From: Coriaria nepalensis | Lineage: Eukaryota > Streptophyta > Magnoliopsida > Cucurbitales > Coriariaceae | DNA length: 64,000 nt | Assembly: GCA_027186245.1 (NCBI GenBank) | Contig: CP114496.1 | Span: 1,495,501 to 1,559,500 of the forward strand | Direction of reading: 5' to 3' | Shown here: piece after piece, positions 12,182 to 24,701 of the stretch | Position numbering within the stretch: position 1 is the stretch's first letter | Layout of the letters: each line of letters begins with the position of its first letter | Position numbers and translations under genes: made by a program | Notes under the pieces: model-generated | What the model saw: the letters and a program-made list of their open reading frames with translations, nothing else | Told to the model about the DNA's origin: nothing | Database searches by the model: none

Positions 12182-12959
12182 TAAAGGTGGCAAAATAGGT
12201 CGGGCCAGCACGGCACGACAAAAGTACGACACCAGCATGGTCATGACACGAGTTAGTTGTGTTGTGCCGACACGAGCATGGTCATGACATGAGTTAATCG
12301 TGTCATGCCTAGGCACGACATGGGTATCGGGATGTGTCGTGCTCAACTATGCAGGCACGTGGGGTAGCACTGCATGGCACGGATTTCTTGTGCCGGCACA
12401 CCAGGCCGTACCAGCTTGGAGCACGACACGACCCTTTTGGGCCCTCTCGAGGCAGAAGCTCAAAAGCACCTCCTAATCTTAGGGATTTTTTCTCTGGAAA
12501 TCATTTTGTATGTTAAAAATATTTCGATTAGTGTAAGATCTTATTTGGCCAAATAATATTTATTAGATTATTTATAATTTAAATTATTAATGGTAAAAAC
12601 TTCTAATTTATTAAATAATAACTATTAGGAATAACTAACAATATAAAAAACATGAATTACATTATTAGTATTTCACTAATCACTTTAAAACTCTTCTTTT
12701 ATTTAAAATTAATTTTTTTTTAAACAAGCTTTCGAGCTCATGGATCGAAACAAGCTCACAAGTCAAAACATGCATATAGGCCAAAATAGGCTCACGAGGC
12801 CATCACGATATGTTTATGGCCCGTTACTATATTCGTATCCTTACTTTTAGGTACGAACATAGCAAGGGCCAATCCATACCAGGCACGACATGGATTCCAT
12901 ATCGGGTACGACATGACATAATCTGTGCCGGGCCGAGCCGGCCCATTTTGCTACCTCTA
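12182..12959. mobile_element. Non-autonomous hAT-like element, 778 bp
   Basis: The ends are imperfect terminal inverted repeats: TAAAGGTGGCAAAAT at 12182 and the complement of TAGAGGTAGCAAAAT ending at 12959. Eight-base flanks AGAGTAAT (12174-12181) and AGAATAAT (12960-12967) match at 7 of 8 positions, as expected for a hAT target duplication. Subterminal regions are much richer in GC than the surroundings and carry many GCACGAC or CATGACA words, some duplicated (GCATGGTCATGACA at two sites 38-41 bp apart). No transposase is encoded, so it would have depended on an autonomous relative. Confidence 0.88.
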
Positions 12960-12967
12960 AGAATAAT

Positions 12968-15900
12968 GATTGCCCTAAGAATTCTATATAAATAAAATGA
13001 TCTATATTCCATAGAAATATCGAATCAAGAAAATTTGATATTATGAGAGAGCTGTAATTTAACCATATGAGCAAAATTGTACTATATGCTGCAATATTAC
13101 CTATTTAATTAATTAGATTTTAATAGTTAGAGTACTTTTAACATTTTTATAATCATTTTCTTTTCCTATTTTAACTCGCTTTTTGCTTTTCACAAAAAAG
13201 AAAAAAAAAAGAAAAAGGAAAAATCTCTTTGTTGTTTGAATACTTAACTTTTGCAATCGCAATAAAAAATCCTAGCCTCCAACTATTTGTTCTCCTTATT
13301 TACTTTGATCAATCTTAGATGATTTAAGACATTTGATTCTTATGCAACTTTTAAATTGTGATCTAATGAAATAAAGTTTAACCTTATACACGACGATTGT
13401 GGATCCTTGAGTTGGCTGGGGGTCTTAAGGGGGCAGAGCACCCTGTGTCGGGGTTTCGAAAAAATAGTGAATCGGAATCTATAAAACAGGATGGAAACAA
13501 ATAGCAATCAGGAAACAAAATGCATAACGAAATCTGTAAGTAGAAAACAAAATATTTAACAGTAAGCATACATAATTTACAAACATTAATAAAAGATTAA
13601 ACAGTATACAAACCGAAACAAAATGTAAGACATTATGTAAAATATGAAGAACCGGAAAACAAATTGCCAGTTAGATTGAATAGCACTGAATTCTAAGATC
13701 TGTGAAATACAATATCCTTAAAATATATTTACTCCTTATTATCGGTGCTAAAAATATCAAGATATATCTACCTTTCAAGATACAAATAATTTGTAATTTC
13801 AATTAAAAGCTATATATTAGAATTTACTTCAAAATTCTCAACTCCATTAAAAGTTGCACATTTGAAATGATACTCAAATTTAGGGACTTCATTAATCTTC
13901 ATTTCCAGTAAATTTCATCGATCTCAACTTCATAGATTTTGACTTCTTCTTCATAATCTTCATCTTGAATTTGAATTTTTTCTTGAGAGATTTCATTGAT
14001 CTGTTTCAACCAAATTTTTTTGAATCCCCTTATCTAAAATTTCTACATTCGTAGAAGTTTAAAAGTTTGAAATTTAGTATTTGGAAATTTTTGTTTTGCG
14101 CACCTGTTATCTCACTTGACATCAAGTTCCATGTGAGAGTATTAGGTTTTGTATTTCGTTACTCCTTTCATGCAGATTGATGATTCGTTTACAAAGTTGC
14201 ATCTGCTTCCGCATTTTCATATTTATTGGCAACTCTCGACGTTTCTTACATCCTCATTTTTAGTAGTAAGAGTAGTTTCATCTTTTTATATTCATTTTGT
14301 TTGCAAATTGAAACTCTCTTTGTTGCTAGTAAACTTAACATTAATTGCTCTGTGTAACCGACATGAGATGAACATTATTATTGCACACTTATTAAGAATT
14401 TGATATATATGATAAGTCACTTAAATGATTGTTACTTTCATAAATATAAAATATTATAATTTTAAAATTAAAAAATAATATATTTCAAAATATTAATCCA
14501 ATAAATAGAGTACTCAAAAATTTTAAGAATTCACGTAAATTTTATTACATAACCAATAACCAATGAGATATATATATATATATATAGTATAAATGACTAA
14601 AGCAAATATGAACATTACCTAATATTGAATTTCATAATTTAAAAAGATTTTTTTATGTACTAACTTATTACATTAAGTAAAAGAAATTTCATTCGACACT
14701 AAAAATAATTTATAAATTGTCATTGTCGGGTTACCAATTGTACTTGGCCGGAACTTGTCGTATCAGTTAAATACACTACCATTCTGCCATCTCCAAATTA
14801 TCAAAATGTATATTAGATATATGTTTCCAAGATTCCAACAAATATGATCTCATGGCAGATCTTGTTCCCAAACTAGGTTACTCTCTCTATACTTGACCAT
14901 CATATGTTTTCTTAGTGTTTGCCGCTTCAACAACGTTAATGTAGCCAATTTCAGAAAGCGAAGGGGCCATGTTAATTTGTCTGGCACAGTCAAACTTCAT
15001 AAGATATTGTCTGCAAGGTTGTCTTGCCAATCAACCTACCTAGCTAGAAATTGGGAAATGCATAATCATATAATAGTATTGAAATAAGAGACGTGTATAA
15101 CTTATAGTATTGAATGCTGAATTTCAAACAAGAGCCGTGTATAACTTATAGTATTGAATGCTGAATTCGTATAGTGGGGAGTCATTGAACACCAAATCCG
15201 ATTCACATTTAGAAACAAATCTAAATGGATATGAAGTTATATTATATACCATATTTTATTTATAAAGAAAGAAAATGTTTATTGTTTATTCTTGGCTAGG
15301 TAGTGTATGTATATTAAAAAGGGAACATATTTAGCTAGTCCATATGTATTACGTATGGTTCATCTTTAGTATTCTTAAGGTAACCCATCTCTATGTGTTT
15401 GCAGCATTCACAGCTGGGAGATCATGTGTGTTTATAGGAGAATGTGCACCCTGTAGAATTTAAGAATACAAGTGTCTTGTCTTTTATATCATTCTCTTAG
15501 TCTATGTAGTGACCGTATTAGTGATTAGACCATGGTACTAGTTTTTTTTTTTTTTTTTCTTCCTATTTCTATTGAATATTAGGTCCGGAAACTTTTTTTT
15601 TTTTTTTAAACAACTCTAGATAATTAACCATTTAAAGATATTTTAGTTATGATCTCAATAATTCATTTGAGGCGATTCAATTTTGAGACATACTGATGAT
15701 ACTTTGAGCAAAGAAATAAAATACTGATGAAGTTAAAATGGATATGAGCATATTTTGAGCAAATAGAAGCTACTTTGACCAAAATTAAGTACTCCCAAAC
15801 ATGATCTAAGTCAAGTGTGGTCACTTAAGAGTACTTAATTATAAAGTTTAGAAGAAAATTATAAAAAGGTTAGTTGGTAACTAAATTTGTGTTTAATTAG

Positions 15901-17135
15901 GATCTTTAGAATTAAATTTTAATTTAAACTCGCTTGCTAATTAAAATACACTTGTATCATTAATTCTATCAATTCAAGGACTAAGAGTTGTATATGCTTT
16001 GACCAGCCGGTTTTTTTCTTTTGAACAGACAAGACAAAGAATCCATACTAAGAAACTATTACATCCACACTTGTGAAAGCTTCATTTCTTAGAAGTATTA
16101 AGAAAGCATTTCATAACTGTAATGATTTTTTTTTTTTTTCAAGCAAATCTTGAAAATCTATTTTTCTCCTCTTTTGAGAGAAAATCTTGCATGAATCTGG
16201 TTCAGGAATTTTTTTCTAAACTGGCACATAAGAAAAAAAGGGTAATTTTTTTATTGGACTTCTAGGTCTATGAAATTTTCTAAACTAGATCCATGCAAAT
16301 TTTATTCTACTTTTGATTGTTAAAGATAATATTCTTACGTACATAAAACAGAAAAATATCAAAAGTAATTTCTCTTTCAATATCTTGCAAAGCAACGAGC
16401 AGCGACAGACGCAACAAGTCTTGAAAGGGTGCGTTTATACCTACCTACTCCAACAAACAAAGGAAATATATATATATATAATAAAAATTGGACTTATACG
16501 TAGAATTATATTATAGGTATAATTTTACGTGATATTTTTTATAATTAAATTATTTAAATACTCTCATTTTTTATTTTACAGTAATTTCTTAAAATACTCT
16601 TATTTTATAATAAATTTTAATATTTTAATTAAATATTATCATAATTTTTATTTTAATAATTTTATAATCTTAAATCATATAATCTTATCATAATTTTTGA
16701 ATTTGAAAATAAGATAAGTTATATAATCACTATAATATTATCATAATCTTGACATAATTTTTTAATTTAAAAATTCATATGTTGGCATAAAAGATATTAG
16801 CAAAAAAAGGAAAAAAAAAACATCTTTAATTTTTAAATTTGAAATTAAATTAGTCAATTAGACTTTTCTCTTTGCCAATTAATTCTCGAATTTGCTGAAA
16901 ATTTCGTTGAATTGGTCACATGAAACTTTTTCTTTGCTAAAAGGCCGTTAGACTAATTAAAATATCTTCATACGTTTCTGAAATACTTTTTTGAAAGATG
17001 ATGCAAGGTTTTCTTGCAGAATTGCATAAGGAATGATAAGAGGAGGTGTGATCAAAAGTCCTGAGGACCGGGTGGTCCAAGTCATAATTATCTCAAAATC
17101 GGTATCTAGATCATAATTGAAACCATCAGTTCCCG
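12968..17135. other. AT-rich spacer with short local repeats
   Basis: No gene was recognised. Three local features stand out. A GC-rich word cluster at 13411-13450 (GTTGGCTGGGGGTC, then GGGGGCAGAGCACCC) resembles one at 26536-26575. A 44-bp tandem duplication lies at about 15089-15167 (CGTGTATAACTTATAGTATT twice). Poly-T tracts lie near 15541 and 15593. Confidence 0.5.
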
Positions 17136-17642
17136 TTTGGTCCTGGTCCTGTTGGGATCGAGACGATCCCGGGACACTCCCGATCCCTTGTTTTTTTCAA
17201 TATTTGAAAAGAAGAATGAAAAAAGAGAGGGAGAAGAAGAAGAAGAAATATAATATGCATAAAGAATAAAAAAAATAAAATATTAAATGGTAGAAGAGAG
17301 ATGAGGAATTTATGATGCATTTAATTCACTTTAAAATGTATGCAGGAGAGTAGTTTGAGCGGGATGATTGTCAAATAACAAAATTTGATATGTATAAAAA
17401 ATAAAAAAATTAAATAAAAATTAGTTGCTCATTATGTAATAAAATGTTAATGGTCCCGATCCCAATCTCGACTTTCAGTATCGTGACCGGTATTAACCTT
17501 TTTAATTCTAGCCGAATCGAGATTGGAACTGGAACCAAAATTAGGATTTTAGTCTATATTGTCCCAGTCTCGACTTTCGGCTATCACGACCAGTATTAAT
17601 CCTTGTAATTTTGGCTAAATCGAGATTAAAACTAGGACCAAA
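17136..17642. mobile_element. Small putative hAT-like element with tandem end
   Basis: The segment begins TTTGGTCCTGGTCCTG and ends with the complement of TTTGGTCCTAGTTTTA, giving short inverted ends. The right part contains two tandem copies with a 102-bp period (CCCAATCTCGACTTTC at 17461 and CCCAGTCTCGACTTTC at 17563). GATCCCGGGAC-type words make it GC-richer than its flanks. No target duplication was found, so family assignment is inference from style only. Confidence 0.5.
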
Positions 17643-19220
17643 TAATTTAGGTGGAAAAATATCCACCTAAATTAGAGGACATGCTAAAAGATTTTGTAAA
17701 TATTGCTTTGAGTAATTTAAAGTTATAATTACCTATAGTTCTTTAACATAGAATATTTTCTTGGCCCAAACAATATACAGATTATTCTTGTGTTATTTAT
17801 TTACTCGTTTAATTGAATAGAGCCCTCTCGTAAAGATTTCACTTATAAAACCATAAAATATATGATTATGTGTGTTATATAGATTATATCAACCATATGA
17901 GTGAAAACACTCACCAATAGGACTACTTCTCTTACAATTTACTAAAAGATAATATCAACCAATAATTTAAACTAGGTAAAGAAACTTCTAAAAATCTACT
18001 TAAATCACATACATACCATTCTCTTATAAGGCTTACCAAATCCAAAACTAACACCATAAGAAATGAAAAAAATTCCAGAAAAAAGATAACAAACAATATA
18101 TCGTTATTATTTCTTTCTTCACATTTGCAAGAATGTTATGGAGCACCCGTCAATATATCTCAAATATCTCCAATGAAGAAAGCAAAAAAATCATCATCAA
18201 AATCCTAAAATTTAGTAGAAACATTGACAAAGTCTCTCAAAAAAGAAAAATAAACCTTAAAGAGAGATGAAAAAAAAAGACAAGTCTTTGAAAAAGTTTG
18301 ATAAAAATACTAGAAAAAACTCTCAAGTAAGAACTTTAGCAAGCAAGGGCGGCGGCTAAAGTTGCTACAGGTAAAAGAAATGGGAGGGAAGAAAGAAAAG
18401 GCCACGCTTTGCTATTATTAATATCAATGAAATTGGGTTCGAATCTTGATGATTAGGTTAGAGATTCTAAGGAAGACTTATTATTGTCAACGCAAGAAAA
18501 AATTAATAATAGTAATGAAATGGGCTAGAGTTCTTGACCTTGGCTGGCTAGGGTAACATGATTTGTATCTTGTAATGTAACTTCTATATTAATTAAGAAA
18601 GCTGTAATTAGTAATAAACATGCTTCTAAACGTTTGTTTATTTTTCTTAGAGGGAGGTTCGAAGTGTCGGCAGTTAAAGTAGATGGCTTTAAGCCTTTGA
18701 CGACCTTGATCTAATCAATCATTACGTTTCTTAATGTTTAGATCTTAATAGCATATTCTGACCAAGTAACTACTAAGAACAGATCATTAATGTATATAAT
18801 ATTCAAATTTTTAGCAGGCCATGTCAACATGTAGCCATATTTTGATCACACTAAAGATATATCTAATATAACAACTTCAAATTATTTTTGGAAAGATCGT
18901 CATCTAAACTGCCATAACAAATAGAAATTAAGTATATATACTCAGACTGATAATGCGACAAATACTTAATTTCATCACTAACACTAGGTTCAAGTATGAA
19001 TGATGGTGCTAAAATTTCTCTTATATCACTCCATTGACATGATGGTGCTAAAAGTGTCGAATAGTTGGTTTAAGAGAAAAAATTATTCAACTCATTAATT
19101 TATCATATTATTAGAGTTAGATCATAAGCGAATGTGTCTACACTCCATTGACAAGTAGCTCTCGCTCATTATATCACTTATTGAATTTTCATAATGATCA
19201 GCTTATAAATGAAAAGAAGT
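17643..19220. other. AT-rich spacer
   Basis: Nothing recognised. A GGGTTCGAATCTTG word at about 18436 resembles a tRNA T-loop but has no cloverleaf around it. Confidence 0.5.
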
Positions 19221-19333
19221 ATTGGAATTCATTCTACATCGTTTAAAGAAAAGATCTCTAATTGATTTATAAGTTAAAGATTTCATCTTTCTTTATAAGA
19301 CTTCTTTTTAAATGATGTGAGATGAATTCCAAT
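19221..19333. repeat. Foldback (inverted-repeat) element, 113 bp
   Basis: ATTGGAATTCATTCTACATC at the left end is answered at the right end by the complement of ATTGGAATTCATCTCACATC. Pairing continues imperfectly inward through about 35-45 bases per arm. It would fold as a hairpin and looks like a miniature foldback transposon. No target duplication was identified. Confidence 0.75.
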
Positions 19334-20600
19334 AAAAATAATAATAAAATTTATACTAAGATGAATATTCCGACGAGAAATTAAAGATAAATCAATTAGT
19401 AAGATATGGTTGTAGACTAAGTACATGCTGAGTTAATGAAATGTCACATAGAAGATGAAATTTTTTGTATAGATCTATACTTTCTAGAACAATAGAAAGA
19501 AATATAATGTGATTTTCAAATTGATTATAGAAATAATAACCGACGTGATTTTTTTATTTAATCGTGGTTTTCTCATATATTAACTGGTCTTTTGATTTGG
19601 CTCTCCTTTTTAATTGAAAATATTGCATTAATTCTAATAAAAACAAGATGTTGCACGTCAAAGTAGCGGAATGAGTGATCTATGAAAGGACAACTTAGCA
19701 CTATGAAGACAATGAGAAAAGAATTTAGACTCAAAGTCGTCCAAAGTGAATGACCCTAAGTTTTGGACTCTTTTAAGATGTGTAAGATATGAATCTTGTA
19801 TAGACTATTTATGCAAGATGACTAAATGAATTCTTAAATTCTGAGATCTCCTAAACGGCCTTTTAGATTTAAAGGATCTTTATATACACAGGATAACAAG
19901 ATATCACATAATATAGATATTTTTTTTAAAAAAAAATTCATAATAAAAAAAAATATATATAAGTATCAAATATCATATATATATATATATATATAACATA
20001 TGATCATATATAATATATATGTCAATTTTGCTTTTGGTTATTAAAAAAAGGTTAGAACTAGATGTAACTCTATAATGTTTTGTAATTTTGAAATTAGATC
20101 CCCATCTCTTTAAAAGAAAATATCATTTAAATCTTAATAGTTTGAAAAATACTAATTAAATAAATTAAAATTTATATCCAAACATAATTTAAAATTAATT
20201 AAATTTTTTAAAATTTCAATTTTATTGAAGTAAAAATCTAAATTTTGGATAATTTCTGAGACTCATTGTAAGAAAATTGTGTGACAAGTGTAAAATAGTA
20301 TTTCTGTAAAACTATGTGAGCATTTCCTCATTGATTCAAGAGGTACAAACTCATGTAATCTTGGTCCATACAAGAAATTAAGGGTCATCATTTACATGAG
20401 ATGTCACGATCATTTTCCTAAGCAAATAAACTATATATGCAAAAGGTCATAATCAAATACTATGGCAAATAGAAACTATGCACTATATGACCCTTACATT
20501 TGAGGTAGCTTATTTACTAATATACTTTTGTTTCCAAAGTTTCTTGCCTGGCCACGCAGTGAAAATATTTTAATGTACTCCTCCTACAACCTAAATATCC
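19334..20600. other. AT-rich 5' flank of the CYP78A gene
   Basis: No coding sequence. A (TA)n stretch lies at about 19974-19995. The distal promoter of the P450 gene may lie here, but I see no specific element. Confidence 0.45.
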
Positions 20601-20611
20601 ACTACCCACCT

Positions 20612-20620
20612 CTATATATA
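20612..20620 (+). promoter_or_regulatory. TATA box of the CYP78A gene
   Basis: CTATATATA lies 105-113 bp upstream of the ATG. It is followed by a pyrimidine-rich leader (CTCTCTTTCT-type, about 20650-20700) typical of plant 5' untranslated regions. Transcription would start roughly 25-35 bp downstream of the box. Confidence 0.65.
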
Positions 20621-20724
20621 ACTGTTTCTCACACACTACGTCCTTCACAACTCTCTTTCTCTCTTCCTCTCCTTCCCCCCTCCCGTTCTCTCTCACATCT
20701 TCATTATCTACTTTATTGACCAAA

Positions 20725-22621
20725 ATGTCGTCCGAACATGACTCTCTGTTCCTTTCACAAACAGCTTCTCCGTCATCTCCAATCAGCTTAGAACTCTTAT
20801 TCTGTCTGTTACTCTTCATCTCTCTTTTCACATTATGTTTCTTTCCTGGAGGTCTTGCTTGGGCCCTTGCAAAAAACCAAGTTAAAAATAATAAACTTCG
20901 AGCCAAAACAACCATTCCTGGTCCTTCAGGCTTACCTATTCTAGGCCTCGTTCATGCTTTTCTAAGCTCTTTAACCCATGAAGTTCTTGCTATGCTCTGT
21001 CAAGCCTATAAAGCCAAATCATTAATGTCATTCTCAATTGGGTATACTCGTTTCGTTATCACAAGCCACCCTGACACGGCCAAGGAGCTCTTGAGTAGCT
21101 CCGCTTTTGCTGATCGACCGATTAAGGAATCAGCTTATGAGCTTTTGTTTCATAGAGCAATGGGTTTTGCACCCTTTGGTGAGTATTGGAGGAATTTGAG
21201 GAGAATTTCAGCTACCCATTTGTTTAGTCCTAAGAAAATTGCATTTTTTGGGGAGATGAGGCAAAAAGTTGGGTTAAAAATGGTGGAGGAAATGAAGGGT
21301 TTGATGGAGAGAAATGGTACGATTGAGGCGAGGAAAGTGTTGCATTTTGGGTCATTGAATAATGTCATGTTTATTGTGTTTGGAAAAAGGTATGAGTTTG
21401 GTGAGAGTAGGGATAGGAGCGGTCATGACGACGAGAGTTATCGCGAGCTTGAGAGTTTGGTTAGTGAAGGGTATGATTTGCTTGGGAGGTTTAATTGGAG
21501 TGATCATTTTCCCCTTTTGGGTTGGTTGGATTTGCAAGGTGTGAGGAAAAGGTGTAATAATTTGGTGTCAAAAGTTGATGTTTTTGTTGGGAATATTATA
21601 GAGGAGCATAGGATCATGAAAAAAAGGGTTGTGGACAATAATACTAGAGAAGTGGTGGGTGATCATCAGAATGAGAGCTCTAATGGTGATTTTGTTGATG
21701 CTTTGCTTGATTTGGACCAAGAATCTAGACTCAGTGACTCTGATATGGTTGCTGTTTGCTGGGTAAGTTTACCTTGATTATGATGGGCCTACAATCTCTG
21801 TCTCTGTCTCTCTCTCTAGTCCTAATTTTTCGATTCTTGTCCCAAAATATATATATATACAAATTTTCATGTTTACTGTATGCATTTGGGATTTGACTCC
21901 ATTTCCATGCTTTCCTCAATTTTCTTTTTATTTAAATAGTTTCTGAATTCTTCATCAAATAATTATACGCTTTATTTTGATCTTTCTCTTTCTTGACAAA
22001 CAGGAAATGATCTTCAGGGGTACTGATACAGTGGCAATTCTCCTAGAGTGGATTCTAGCAAGAATGGTTCTCCACCAGGACATCCAAGCCAAAGTCCAGT
22101 CCCAAATTGATTCTTTGATCCAGAAAGATAACCGTCCAGTTTCTGATTCAGACCTAAAAAACCTACCTTATCTCAGTGCAGTAGTAAAAGAAAGTCTAAG
22201 AATGCACCCACCTGGACCCCTTCTTTCGTGGGCCAGGCTTGCAATCCATGACACTGAATTAGCCCAACACTTCGTCCCGGCGGGCACAACTGCCATGGTT
22301 AATATGTGGGCCATAACTCACGATGAACAATTCTGGCCCGACCCACTTAAATTCAAACCGGAACGATTCATAAAGGAGGATGTGGCAATTATGGGGTCGG
22401 ATCTCAGATTGGCTCCTTTCGGTTCTGGTAGAAGGGTCTGTCCCGGAAAAGCAATGGGTTTAGCAACTGTTGAGCTTTGGCTTGCTCTATTGCTCCAAAG
22501 CTTCAAATGGCTTCCTTTTAATGACATTGATGGTGCTGTAGATTTGTCTGGATGCTTGAAGCTTTCTTTGGAGATGAAGCACCCTTTAGTTTGCAAGATC
22601 GCCCCTAGGGTTATCGCTTAA
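20725..22621 (+). CDS. CYP78A: Cytochrome P450, CYP78A family
   Basis: Exon 1 is 20725-21762 and exon 2 is 22004-22621, with a GTAAGT..CAG intron of 241 bp; the product is 551 residues, normal for the family. The start is the ATG at 20725; an in-frame TTG lies 9 bp upstream. Residues 19-42 are a hydrophobic ER-membrane anchor, followed by the hinge [10 protein letters not shown] (65-74). The I-helix has FRGTDT (350-355), the K-helix ESLR (409-412) is the ExxR site, PERF is at 465-468, and the heme loop is [10 protein letters not shown] (485-494) with Cys492 as heme ligand. CYP78A enzymes are plant-specific monooxygenases of the A-type clan. Family members such as Arabidopsis KLUH promote organ and seed growth through an unidentified mobile product. 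The single intron at this place is usual for the family. The subfamily number cannot be assigned by eye. Confidence 0.96.
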
Positions 22622-22713
22622 TGTACTCTCGTTAATTATCTTCTTGTTTTGGAGTTGTATTTCTCATTTCTCTTCATTTTGGATTTGTGGTTTGTGAAGA
22701 CCTTAACTTAATG

Positions 22714-22719
22714 AATAAA
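22714..22719 (+). terminator. Likely poly(A) signal of the CYP78A gene
   Basis: AATAAA lies 93 bp after the stop codon within a T-rich 3' region, a usual position for a plant polyadenylation signal. Confidence 0.5.
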
Positions 22720-24199
22720 GTTGTCTATTTGTTTGCTAGCTGTTGTACGCTTGATAATATGTATCATCGAGCTAAAATTTCTTAGAAAATAACTTAGAAT
22801 TAGAGCAACTCAAACCACATAGATTTACAGTCGTTATTTCAATAAATAATACATTTTTATCTTAAGCTTTCACTTCTTGAACTTAATTTATAGAAAATAT
22901 TTGGTTAATATTTTAATGTTGAGCTTATTTCACATTTAAATCATTGAAAAACTATTAATTAGACAGGTTTAAAGAGTTTTCTCATCCTAATTGGATTTCG
23001 TTTCCTTCCACTTCAATCGATGTGATATTCATATATTAAATATCTCCGTACGTCACACTTTTTCTCTCGTCCCTCTTTATTCTTGCATGCTTTTGGCATC
23101 TTTATCCCCCTTTGAATGAATTAAAATGAGATTCTTTGCTTAATTAAAGCCTTGTTCCAAGGCAAAAGATCAGATTAGTTAGTCATTCTTCTGTAATATT
23201 ATATATGGAAACATGATTATTACATATATCATTCGAAGCTTTTTGAATCATGATCAACGAACCCATGCATGACGATTGATCGATCAACCAAACAATCAAT
23301 ACAGGACGTAATATACGTATTGGGATCCAAATCCCTTATGAATAAATTAGATTTGCCGCCTGTGAAAAGCTATGTTCCTTTTTTCATGCTGGACGATGAC
23401 GATCATGATATCGCAAATGGGATGCTACTTTGAATATTTATTTAAAGTTAGAACCTATTCTTATTGATCCACTCATCACTCCAACTTGCACTAGCTTGCT
23501 TAGCCATTGTTTTCCATTGATTCGCCGTTACACCAATCTCATGGTTTCTTTTCTGTCAATAACATATATGGTGCATGCACATGCAAAATATACAAGTATA
23601 TGAGTTATGAAGAACGTGGTTCCCTAATTAAGTTCAGACATTAAAATACATATAAATATGTATAAGAACATGCCCCCGGATAAGAACATTAATTTTATAT
23701 TTTGGCTTTTATAAAAATGAGTTCTATAATGAGATCAGATTATAAGATATGCTTAAGATGTTAATATAGTTATGTGATTAGTTTTGATTATGAGCTAAAA
23801 TACATCTTCTGTTTTATTAAATGTAATTGACAGCAATATAAGTCTGAATGAAGTGGTGACCCATAATAATATGACCAACTTAATATTTAAATATATTAAC
23901 TAAGCTTTTTCTCTATTAATAACTTTAATGCCTAATTTTCTCTTCGATGCCAGTTTGAGGGAGAATGTGAAGGACTCTCATACAAGTACACGCAGACCGT
24001 CTCAACCAAATGCAACAAATCAAGAACAAACACCAAATCAAGAGTAGTTTAACTTAGCTTGCAACATCTCAACAACTGGATCACAATCAACTACTCAAAC
24101 AGAAGATATTTTATTTATTTACTTGTTGCAACTATTTTATATTATAGCCAAATACATAATGCATCGTATTAGATTAATAAGTCATGTATTATAATTGAA
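22720..24199. other. AT-rich spacer downstream of CYP78A
   Basis: No gene was recognised. A short readable stretch near 23950-24048 (LRENVKDSHTSTRRPSQPN) could be the tail of a decayed retroelement frame but is too short to assign. Confidence 0.4.
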
Positions 24200-24691
24200 G
24201 TGATTTCCGGGAGAACAAAGTGGATTTATGAGCAAATTATTTCAACGGATTGAAGAATATATTGGTAAATTATATATGAACTCATTCTCGATTGCATACC
24301 TGACAATCATCATTCAGCAATATAATTTTTTGATATGTAGCAGTACTCATATAAACACTAAGAGTTAAAAGATTTATCTCTATCCTGGTGAAATTTTAGA
24401 CTACTTTTAATGAGATGAGACATTAGAGTTACTAGTAGAGAGGATACCTAACTAGTATGTATAAATATTAAATGGACCCTCCCATTACGGGTCACCACTC
24501 CATTCGAGCTTCCACAGTCGTCAATCACATCTAATAAAATACAAGATGCACTAAAGCCTATAATAAAAACTAATCACATAACTATATTGGGTTCTCAAAC
24601 ATATATCCTAACCCGATCATATTACACAACTAGTTTTTATAAAACCTGAAATACTAAATTAATGTTAAGATCAATTAAGAAAATTCTAACA
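24200..24691 (-). repeat. Copia-type 3' LTR (left boundary approximate)
   Basis: On the minus strand the LTR starts TGTTAGAATTTTC at 24691. Directly before it is AAGTGAGAGA (24692-24701), a copia-style polypurine tract, so this is a 3' LTR. It is related to the LTR at 49654-50115: both share a GGGTCAC, then TCGAGCTT or ACGAGCTT word, AAGATGC or GAGATGC word, and a CTAAC(C/T)CGATCAT or CTAACTCGGTCAT word in the same order. The left limit is only estimated. Confidence 0.65.
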
Positions 24692-24701
24692 TCTCTCACT
24701 T
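24692..24701 (-). promoter_or_regulatory. Polypurine tract of a copia element
   Basis: AAGTGAGAGA on the minus strand abuts the TGTTAG start of the LTR, in the place where plus-strand DNA synthesis is primed in LTR elements. Confidence 0.6.

Noticed and set aside
18420..18460. Possible tRNA T-loop (GGGTTCGAATCTTG)
   Set aside because: No acceptor, D or anticodon arms can be formed around it; it is a chance word.
20517..20915. 132-residue open frame on the minus strand over the CYP78A start
   Set aside because: It is antisense to a clearly conserved P450 N-terminus and leader and has no recognisable domain.
21731..21919. Small minus-strand frame in the CYP78A intron
   Set aside because: It covers a (TCTCTG)n and (TA)n simple-sequence intron with clear splice sites on the plus strand.
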